64,000 nt of DNA. It comes from JAAZIN01 sp964441025 (lineage in GTDB: Bacteria; Bacillota; Dethiobacteria; DTU022). Positions 58,033 through 64,000 of the stretch are shown here, one piece after another. Below the pieces are notes generated by a model that searched no databases, was not told the DNA's origin, and was given only the letters and a program-made list of their open reading frames with translations. Both the position numbers and the translations under genes were made by a program. Each line of letters begins with the position of its first letter. Position 1 is the stretch's first letter. The stretch covers positions 1 through 64,000 of the forward strand of contig CAYTXG010000003.1 in the NCBI GenBank assembly GCA_964441025.1, in the 5' to 3' direction.

Positions 58033-58777
58033 GCCCGGGCAGGATCGGGTGCGCCCCTACGACGCCCTGCTAATAGACCTGGATGGAACGTTGATTGAGC
58101 TTGATCTGGAACGATTTGTTCCGGCATACGTACAGGCACTGGCGAAGTACTTCTCAGACTGCCTCCCGCCGGATACGTTCGCCGCTCACCTGCTGGCGGC
58201 TACAAAGAGGACCATGGAAAATGAGGATCCCGGACAGACCAATGAAGCTGTTTTCTATGCCGATTTCTGCCGCCGCCTGGGTGTGGAGCGTCAAGCTATC
58301 GACCCGTTAACAGAAGAATTCTATAAGAAAGACTTCCCGGGCCTGCGCTCATGGGGCGCCCCGCGTCCTTATGCGCAGGAAGCACTGAACGCAGCCCTGA
58401 GCCGGGGTTTGAAACTGGTGCTGGCTACCCAACCGGTCTTCCCCCGCACAGCCGTTGTTGAACGCCTCTCCTGGGGAGGGCTCTCCGCCGCGCCTTTTGA
58501 CCTTATCACCACCATAGAAAATATGCACCACTGCAAGCCCCTCTCGGAATACTACCTGGAGATCGCCCGCAAGATCGAAATACCGCCGGAGAGATGTATC
58601 ATGGCCGGGAACGACACCCTTGATGATATCTCCGCCGCAAAGGCGGGCATGGGCACTTTTCTTGTCGAAGGCTCCGTCATTCAAGGTGCCTCAGCAGAAC
58701 CGACCTCCGACTACCGGGGCACGCTGGCAAAGCTGGCCACGCTCATCGAAGAGGGCTTCCCGCCTGCCCGGCCTTAA
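58010..58777 (+). CDS. HAD-superfamily hydrolase
   Basis: 255 residues if ATG 58010 is used; ATG 58007 or GTG 58049 would also fit. Motif I DLDGTLIELD, motif II LATQP, a Lys in motif III, and motif IV GNDTLDDISAAKAG are complete. The cap is helical, after FVPAYVQALAKYFSD. A small-molecule phosphatase is likely; the substrate is not known. It overlaps ylbF by 23 bases and its last bases overlap the convergent gene at 58774. Confidence 0.86.
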   Translation: MKTVRKSRPGQDRVRPYDALLIDLDGTLIELDLERFVPAYVQALAKYFSDCLPPDTFAAHLLAATKRTMENEDPGQTNEAVFYADFCRRLGVERQAIDPLTEEFYKKDFPGLRSWGAPRPYAQEALNAALSRGLKLVLATQPVFPRTAVVERLSWGGLSAAPFDLITTIENMHHCKPLSEYYLEIARKIEIPPERCIMAGNDTLDDISAAKAGMGTFLVEGSVIQGASAEPTSDYRGTLAKLATLIEEGFPPARP

Positions 58778-59334
58778 TCGCCTGCCGGGATCCCTTCAGC
58801 CTCCGGAGCCTCCTTCACCACCGCATCACCGGGATCGCTCTCCTCCTCTCCAGGCAGCAAAATTTCATGCACGATCTGATCCCTGTCATCCAGAAACAGC
58901 CAGTGAGTCTGCTCCCCTACCTTCTCCCGTTCCAGCGTGACAAGGTGGTAGCTGTGCGGCCGTTCGCCGATCTTCACCTGGACCTGTACCACGCCGTCCT
59001 CCTGGGGATAAACCTGCACGCTTTTGATCTCGCCGTTCACCGCGCTGACGGCATACTCATAGGCGGGATTGAAAGGGTAATCAGGCAACGATGCATGTTC
59101 CCGGACAAGACCGGCCCAGCCCTCCGTGGAGGCAATCACCTCAAACGAGGCGGGGGCGCCCAGTTCGCCCTGATCCGCAGTAACAAAAGCAACGGTATTT
59201 TTCAGGTCCTCATCGGGGGCCGCCACCGGAAATTCACGAAAAAAATTATCATAGATGGAGAGACTGACCAGAAGAACAAGTAAAAACAAGAGGGGCAGCA
59301 GGCGTTTTGCCTCAATCACAAAAAAACGGTGCAT
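58774..59334 (-). CDS. Membrane-anchored protein of unknown function
   Basis: 186 residues. N-terminal helix (residues 11-29, LLPLLFLLVLLVSLSIYD) followed by FFREFP and an external domain with AFVTADQGELGAPASFEVIASTEGW. The C-terminal 20 residues are acidic (EEESDPGDAV). No family was recognised. It lies between mtaB (upstream) and the convergent HAD gene, and may be cotranscribed with mtaB (60-base gap). Confidence 0.75.
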   Translation of the reverse strand: MHRFFVIEAKRLLPLLFLLVLLVSLSIYDNFFREFPVAAPDEDLKNTVAFVTADQGELGAPASFEVIASTEGWAGLVREHASLPDYPFNPAYEYAVSAVNGEIKSVQVYPQEDGVVQVQVKIGERPHSYHLVTLEREKVGEQTHWLFLDDRDQIVHEILLPGEEESDPGDAVVKEAPEAEGIPAGD

Positions 59335-59394
59335 CGATAGTTCTCCCCTTCCCTTGAGGGACTTCTACCATATTTCTATGCACCGTGCGCCCGT

Positions 59395-60714
59395 TTATGT
59401 CTGGGGCGGGAGCACCCCGCAAAGTAATTGTCCATCTTCTTTTTCGATCCCGGCAGCAACCAGTTTTCCCACCCAGCCGCGGCCCCTGCCCTCCAGCGCC
59501 ACCCTGGTGCGCAGGTAATGGGGCGTAAAGCCCTCTCCGCAGCTGTGGGGACATATTTTTTCAATAAGGATCTCCTGCCGGGTGCCGATAAACTTACGGC
59601 GGAAGGCAGCGGCCATCCTCTGTCCCAGCTCGATCATCTCGCGGCTGCGCCGCCCTTTGACTGCGCTGTCGACCTGATCCGGAAACTCCGCCGCCGCCGT
59701 TCCAGGGCGGGGCGAATAGGCAAAAACATGAAGCCTGCTGAAAAGCATATCCCGGACAAAAGAGAGGCTGCGCCGGTGATGCTCATCGCCCTCCCCAGGA
59801 AAACCGACCATGACATCGGCGCTGATGGCCAGGTCATCCCTGAGCTCGCGCAGCCACCTGACTAGATAGAGATACTCCTCGGGGGTATAGGGGCGGTTCA
59901 TACGCTTCAGAATCTCCCCATCCCCGCTCTGCAGGGGGATGTGCAGGTGCGGGCATATTTTTTCCGAAGAGATGATCCGCTCCACCAGCTCCCCGGTGAT
60001 ATCGGAGGGCTCGATGGAGCTGAGACGGATCCGTAGAAGGCCCTCTATCTTTTCAAGTTCATCGAGAAGGGCCCCCAGGGTAACCTGCTCCAGATCAGCT
60101 CCGTAAAGCCCCAGGTGGATCCCCGTCAGGACAATCTCCCGGTATCCGCTCTCAACCATGGCCCGGGCGCGCGCCGCCGCTTCTGCAGGAGGGAGACTGC
60201 GCAGAGGCCCCCGCACCCTGGGGATGATACAGTAAGTGCAGCCCTGGGTGCAGCCTTCCTGTATTTTCAGAAAGCCCCGGGAACGGCCGCGGCGACGCGC
60301 TGTGGGAAGCATTTCAAAGGCGCTCCCGGGGCTGTAGGGGCGAACCTGTCCGCGGGGGGCCGCACCGGCTTCGAGCGAGGCCACGATGCAGGGCAGCTTT
60401 TCCCGGCCCTGCGTGCCTATGATCAGGTCAGCCTGCTCCATAGCCTCTATTTCTTCAGGAAACCCCTGGGCATAACATCCCGTAGCCACGATGACGGCGC
60501 CCGGGGAGCGGCGCCTGGCGCGGCGGATGGCTTTGCGCGATTTGTGATCACTTTGCCCGGTGACGGCACAGGTGTTGATCACGTAAAGATCGGCAGCCTT
60601 GTTAAAATCGGTAACGCTGTATCCCGCTTTTTCAAACAAGGTCTGCAGCGCCTCAGTTTCACAGAAATTGACTTTGCAGCCAAGTGTGTAAAATGCAACT
60701 CTTTTCTTCTTCAT
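59395..60714 (-). CDS. mtaB: tRNA t6A methylthiotransferase MtaB
   Basis: 439 residues. The N-terminal UPF0004 domain has LGCKVNFCETEAL, NTCAVTGQ and ATGCYAQG, whose Cys residues hold one Fe-S cluster. The radical SAM core has CTQGCTYCIIPRVRG near 153, with HIPLQSGDGEILKRMNRPYT near 280. A TRAM domain is C-terminal. The enzyme turns t6A37 into ms2t6A37 in ANN-decoding tRNA. It overlaps rsmE by four bases. Notably, the same t6A37 site is a target of the TrmO half of the cdd fusion at 27292. Confidence 0.96.
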   Translation of the reverse strand: MKKKRVAFYTLGCKVNFCETEALQTLFEKAGYSVTDFNKAADLYVINTCAVTGQSDHKSRKAIRRARRRSPGAVIVATGCYAQGFPEEIEAMEQADLIIGTQGREKLPCIVASLEAGAAPRGQVRPYSPGSAFEMLPTARRRGRSRGFLKIQEGCTQGCTYCIIPRVRGPLRSLPPAEAAARARAMVESGYREIVLTGIHLGLYGADLEQVTLGALLDELEKIEGLLRIRLSSIEPSDITGELVERIISSEKICPHLHIPLQSGDGEILKRMNRPYTPEEYLYLVRWLRELRDDLAISADVMVGFPGEGDEHHRRSLSFVRDMLFSRLHVFAYSPRPGTAAAEFPDQVDSAVKGRRSREMIELGQRMAAAFRRKFIGTRQEILIEKICPHSCGEGFTPHYLRTRVALEGRGRGWVGKLVAAGIEKEDGQLLCGVLPPQT

Positions 60715-61463
60715 CTCGATCCCACTCCCAAATCGCCCCAGGCGGCCTGGATCAGGCCCATGGCGGCCGCGGCGGCCGTCTCTGTGCGCAGTATGCGCGG
60801 ACCCAGGTGGACTGTGCGGGCTCCGGCAGCAGTCAAGGCTGCAATTTCCCCCCCGCTCATACCTCCCTCGGGGCCGATAAAAAGGAAGACAGCCTTCTGC
60901 ACCGGGAGAGGCTGTCTGAGCAGCTCTGCAAGGCCCTGTTCTTTTTCATCTTCCCAGGGCACCAGCGCCGTCCGCCCCTTCAGCAGGTCCAGGGCTCCCG
61001 CAAAATCATGAACCGGATCCACCCCGGGGAGCACAGCCCTGCGGCACTGCGCCGCAGCGGCCCGCACAATGCTGCGCCAGCGTTTCAGCCGCCCTGCCTC
61101 GCGCGATTTGTCAAAACGGGGAATGCTGCGCTCCGTGCAAACAGGAGCTATCCGCGACACCCCCAGTTCCACCGCCTGGCGAATGATCAGATCCATCTTC
61201 TCCCCCTTGGCCAGGGCCTGCAGCAAAATGAGCTGCCGCGGTGATTCAGCGGGCGGCAGCGTTTCCTCCAGCCGGACCAGAATTTCTTCCGGCCCGATGG
61301 ATTCCACTGTTCCCCGGCAGGCAGATCCCCCGCCGTCGGCCACAGCCACTGTGCTGTTTTTGCGAAGCCGCAGCACCCGGTACGCATGATTCAGATCAGC
61401 CTGGTCAAGTTCAACAACCAGCCCCGCTGCCAGGGGTGTACCTTCTTTAAAAAAGTAGTGCAT
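60711..61463 (-). CDS. rsmE: 16S rRNA (uracil-1498-N3)-methyltransferase RsmE
   Basis: 250 residues. The N-terminal PUA-like part is followed by a SPOUT knot with LILLQALAKGEKMDLIIRQAVELGV near 83-110 and FLFIGPEGGMSGGEIAAL (about 189-207). LGPRILRTETAAAAAMG closes it. It methylates U1498 in the 30S decoding region. ATG is near a GGTGAG site. prmA normally sits between dnaJ and rsmE, but here only 158 bases separate the two. Confidence 0.96.
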   Translation of the reverse strand: MHYFFKEGTPLAAGLVVELDQADLNHAYRVLRLRKNSTVAVADGGGSACRGTVESIGPEEILVRLEETLPPAESPRQLILLQALAKGEKMDLIIRQAVELGVSRIAPVCTERSIPRFDKSREAGRLKRWRSIVRAAAAQCRRAVLPGVDPVHDFAGALDLLKGRTALVPWEDEKEQGLAELLRQPLPVQKAVFLFIGPEGGMSGGEIAALTAAGARTVHLGPRILRTETAAAAAMGLIQAAWGDLGVGSR

Positions 61464-61531
61464 GAGCTCACCTCAAAGATGTGCCGCCCCCCCCCGCCAA
61501 AAATCATGTCAGGTTTCTTTGCGGGAATGGT

Positions 61532-61560
61532 CTGCGGACAGCTTAATTACCTGTCCGCAG
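61532..61560. repeat. CTGCGGACAG/CTGTCCGCAG hairpin between dnaJ and rsmE
   Basis: Ten-base perfect arms enclose a 9-base loop, without a T-run. It may lower read-through from dnaJ to rsmE, or be the scar of the missing prmA; both are guesses. Confidence 0.6.
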
Positions 61561-61621
61561 CTCCGGCCCTTGTGCCCGGGTCGGGGAACGCCTTTGAAGA
61601 GGGGCTGCGGGCAATTGTAAA

Positions 61622-62746
61622 CTAGTGCCCCCCGCCGAAAGCGTCTTTCATCCGGCCGATAAACCCTTTTCCTTTTTCCCCGGACCTGTCAATTTGAGCC
61701 AGCTCCGTCAACAGCTCTTTCTCTCTCGCTGAAAGCCGTTTCGGGACAACCACATTTACCTTTACCCGCAGATCCCCTTTTCCCAGTCCGTAGAGGCGGG
61801 GCATCCCCTTTCCCCTGAGCCGAAAAACCGTTCCCGGCTGCGTTCCCTCGGGAATCTTCATCGCGGCCTTTCCATCCAGCGTGGGCACCTCCACTTCCGT
61901 GCCCAGCGCAGCCAGGGTCATCTGCAGGGGAAGCTCATAGAGGAGGTCATCGTTGTCTCGCTGGAAATACTTGTGGCGGCGAATACCGGTGACCACGAAA
62001 AGGTCTCCCGCCGGTCCGCCGCGCAGCCCCGCCTCCCCGCCGCCCTGAATTCTCAAGCGAGTTCCGTGGGTCACTCCGGGAGGTATTTTTACCTCTATGG
62101 TCCGCTCCCGGACAATCCTGCCCTGCCCGCGGCAAGCGGGGCAGGGTTCCTTCACCACGGTACCCCTGCCGGAACAATGAAGACAGGTTTGCACATTAAC
62201 CATGCGCCCAAAAAGGGTGTCGCGGGTGACCTGCTGCTGGCCGGTGCCCCCGCAGGCGGGGCATTTCTCGGGCCTGGTTCCCGGGCGGGCCCGGCTGCCT
62301 TTGCATTCGGGGCAGATCTCGGTACGGGGCACTTTGATCTCCTTCACCCCGCCGCTGTAGGCATCTTCCAGGGTGATCTCGAGATCATAGCGCAGGTGCT
62401 GCCCCTGCTCCGGCCCGGGTGGGCGTCGCCGTCCAAAGCCGCCTATGCCGCCGAAAAAGTCTTCAAATATGCTTTCAAAACCTCCGAAACCGCCAAAGCC
62501 GCCGGCGCCGGCACCAAACCCGGCATCATGACCGAAGTGGTCGTAGCCTTCCCTCTTCTGGGGGTCGGAGAGTACTTCGTAAGCCTCGTTGATTTCCTTA
62601 AATTTTTCTTCAGCAAGGGGATCATCTTTGTTGAAGTCCGGGTGATATTTGCGCGCCAGCTTGCGGTAAGCTTTTTTAATTTCATCAGCCGAAGCGGTTC
62701 GCTCAATACCGAGAACTTCATAGTAATCCCTTTTCTTACCAGACAT
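61622..62746 (-). CDS. dnaJ: Chaperone DnaJ
   Basis: 374 residues. J-domain (3-66) with HPD in KYHPDFNKDDP, Gly/Phe-rich linker, then four CxxCxGxG repeats: CPECKGSR (slightly altered), CPACGGTG, CLHCSGRG and CPACRGQG near 142-210. Substrate domains follow. It stimulates DnaK ATP hydrolysis and delivers clients. ATG with GAGGGGATG upstream. It is downstream of dnaK with two hairpins in between. Confidence 0.97.
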   Translation of the reverse strand: MSGKKRDYYEVLGIERTASADEIKKAYRKLARKYHPDFNKDDPLAEEKFKEINEAYEVLSDPQKREGYDHFGHDAGFGAGAGGFGGFGGFESIFEDFFGGIGGFGRRRPPGPEQGQHLRYDLEITLEDAYSGGVKEIKVPRTEICPECKGSRARPGTRPEKCPACGGTGQQQVTRDTLFGRMVNVQTCLHCSGRGTVVKEPCPACRGQGRIVRERTIEVKIPPGVTHGTRLRIQGGGEAGLRGGPAGDLFVVTGIRRHKYFQRDNDDLLYELPLQMTLAALGTEVEVPTLDGKAAMKIPEGTQPGTVFRLRGKGMPRLYGLGKGDLRVKVNVVVPKRLSAREKELLTELAQIDRSGEKGKGFIGRMKDAFGGGH

Positions 62747-62830
62747 CTAGCCTATCATCCCCTCTGAACAGGAAGCCTTTTCTGCTCCGCCAATCATTTA
62801 TCCCCTGATTTCTCCACCGGCGGGATCACC

Positions 62831-62910
62831 CCCCCCTGTGCCCCGTCTTGACGGGGCTGACCGGTGGGGACACGGGGTGGGGACAGTCCTGCGCTTTCAG
62901 TCCTGTCCCC
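62831..62910 (-). repeat. Two hairpins in the dnaK-dnaJ spacer
   Basis: One has arms CCCCGT/ACGGGG (62831-62836 with 62841-62846) and the other GGGGACAG/CTGTCCCC (62879-62886 with 62903-62910). Neither has a T-run. The second has GGGACA/TGTCCC arms like copy C, though the interior differs. They could set the dnaK:dnaJ ratio by processing or partial termination. Confidence 0.5.
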
Positions 62911-62964
62911 TTACATAACCCTCTCTGCGCCGGCCCTCGTTTTCCAGAACATCAGAAAATTTAA

Positions 62965-62981
62965 GGGGATCAGTTGTCCCC
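62965..62981 (-). terminator. Weak hairpin over the dnaK stop codon
   Basis: On the minus strand GGGGA-CAACTGA-TCCCC encloses the TGA stop of dnaK in its loop and is followed by TTAAATTTTC. The stem is only five base pairs, so it is a weak attenuator at most. Confidence 0.35.
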
Positions 62982-64000
62982 GGCATCATCTTTAACATTG
63001 TAATCGGCGTCAACAACATTTTCATCCCCGCCTGCAGGCCCCGCTTCATCCGCTGTTCCCTGGCCTTCCGCTGCGCCGGCGTCTCCGGCCTGCTGCGCGC
63101 GGGCCTGTTCATACAGTTTCGCCGAAAGTTCGTGGAGATAGCCGTTCAGCTTCTCCGTGGCCTGGTTGATCTTCTCAAGATCCTCACCGCGGGCCGCCTC
63201 TTGCAGCTCCGCCGCCGCCTTGCGAGCCTCATCGGCTTTGTCAGGCTCAATCTTGTCGCCAAGGTCTTTTAAGGTCTTTTCCGCCTGGTATGCCAGTGCA
63301 TCGGCCTTGTTTCGCGCCTCGGCCAGCTCCTGCCACTTGCGGTCATCCTCAGCGTAAGCTTCCGCATCGTGAACCATTTTATCGATCTGATCCTTTTCCA
63401 GGCCGCCCGAGGAGGTAATGGTGATATGCTGCTCCTTGCCGGTAGCCATATCCTTGGCTGAGACATTGACAATCCCGTTGGCATCTATATCGAAACTCAC
63501 CTCGATCTGCGGCATGCCCCGCGGCGCCGGCGGGATCCCGTCCAGCATGAAACGGCCCAGGGTCTTGTTGTCAAATGACCTTGACCGCTCCCCCTGCAGC
63601 ACATGGATCTCCACGCTCGTCTGGTTGTCGGCGGCAGTGGAAAAGATCTGTTTTTTGTTTGCCGGAATGGTGGTGTTGCGATCAATAATCCTGGTGAAGA
63701 CATTGCCCAGCGTTTCAATACCCAGGGAGAGCGGGGTCACGTCGAGCAGCAGGATATCCTTGGCCTCACCGGCCAGCACCGCTGCCTGGTAGGCGGCGCC
63801 CAGGGCCACCACCTCGTCGGGATTAACCCCCTTATGGGGCTCCTTGCCCAGAAGTTTGCGGATGGCCTCCTGGACCGCCGGAATGCGCGTTGAACCGCCC
63901 ACAAGAATGATGTCGTCAATCTGATCCGGTTCCAGGCCGGCGTCGGAGAGCGCCTGGCGGGTCGGCCCCATAGTTTTCTCAACAAGATCGGCGGTAAGCT
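62970..64000 (-). CDS. dnaK: Chaperone DnaK, C-terminal part (cut by window end)
   Basis: The frame is open to base 64000, so the N-terminal actin-like part is outside the window. About 343 residues are seen. DIILVGGSTRIPAVQ is the end of the ATPase domain. The interdomain linker DILLLDVTPLSLG and the substrate-binding beta-sandwich (ETLGNVFTRIIDRNTTIPANK) follow, then the helical lid, ending EENVVDADY-like GGDENVVDADYNVKDDAGDN. DnaK binds exposed hydrophobic segments with ATP. It is followed by dnaJ as in nearly all Firmicutes. Confidence 0.97.
   Translation of the reverse strand, partial: LTADLVEKTMGPTRQALSDAGLEPDQIDDIILVGGSTRIPAVQEAIRKLLGKEPHKGVNPDEVVALGAAYQAAVLAGEAKDILLLDVTPLSLGIETLGNVFTRIIDRNTTIPANKKQIFSTAADNQTSVEIHVLQGERSRSFDNKTLGRFMLDGIPPAPRGMPQIEVSFDIDANGIVNVSAKDMATGKEQHITITSSGGLEKDQIDKMVHDAEAYAEDDRKWQELAEARNKADALAYQAEKTLKDLGDKIEPDKADEARKAAAELQEAARGEDLEKINQATEKLNGYLHELSAKLYEQARAQQAGDAGAAEGQGTADEAGPAGGDENVVDADYNVKDDAGDN

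Noticed and set aside
1..64000. CRISPR arrays, rRNA genes, prophage or integrase genes
   Set aside because: No regularly spaced direct repeats, rRNA-like stretches, phage structural genes or integrase motifs were found.

Overview
This window is a chromosomal segment of a spore-forming anaerobic Firmicute in the Clostridia sense, perhaps related to Syntrophomonadia or Peptococcia. The placement is an inference from gene content: sporulation genes yqfC and yqfD, a T-box glyQS operon, glycyl-tRNA synthetase in two subunits, CcpN, pyruvate phosphate dikinase with its regulator, and many flavin/iron-sulfur proteins. The DNA is GC-rich, with a few AT-rich intergenic patches. Most genes lie on the minus strand.

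The backbone is the conserved Firmicute chain known from Bacillus subtilis. Read from the right end leftward it is dnaK (cut by the window end), dnaJ, rsmE, mtaB, a HIT protein, rpsU, nfeD, floA; then yqfC, yqfD, phoH, pgpH, ybeY, dgkA, cdd, era, recO, glyQ, glyS, ccpN, ppsR (yqfL), ppdK; then dnaG and sigA. prmA (normally dnaJ-prmA-rsmE) and yqeY (normally after rpsU) are missing from their usual places. An accessory block of about 19 kb (34.8-53.7 kb) separates floA from yqfC. Another of about 5 kb (12.3-17.3 kb) separates ppdK from dnaG.

The left end (0-9 kb) holds a truncated sortase-anchored surface protein, two tandem long-chain acyl-CoA ligases, a methionine-synthase-activation-like protein, gene remnants, a tRNA-Asn and a small XRE regulator/membrane-protein operon with a palindromic operator. 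The 19-kb block holds UPF0182, lemA-htpX, a uracil-DNA glycosylase, a hexosamine-kinase-like protein with a GPH sugar symporter, a parallel beta-helix protein, a crotonase, a sodium:solute symporter with a 42-residue companion, and a cbpA-cbpM-clpB chaperone operon.

The accessory stretches contain several decayed genes: a radical SAM remnant, a fused HEPN/MNT remnant, a DppC permease fragment, a possible hicB stub and a broken exported protein. They also contain short dispersed inverted repeats. Three of these, about 31 bp each, sit exactly at the stop codon of the upstream gene and keep their pairing through compensatory changes. Other notable points are a cytidine deaminase-TrmO fusion, a GltD-like/ferredoxin/MvhD fusion, and a probable CTG start for ybeY inside a CTGA overlap.
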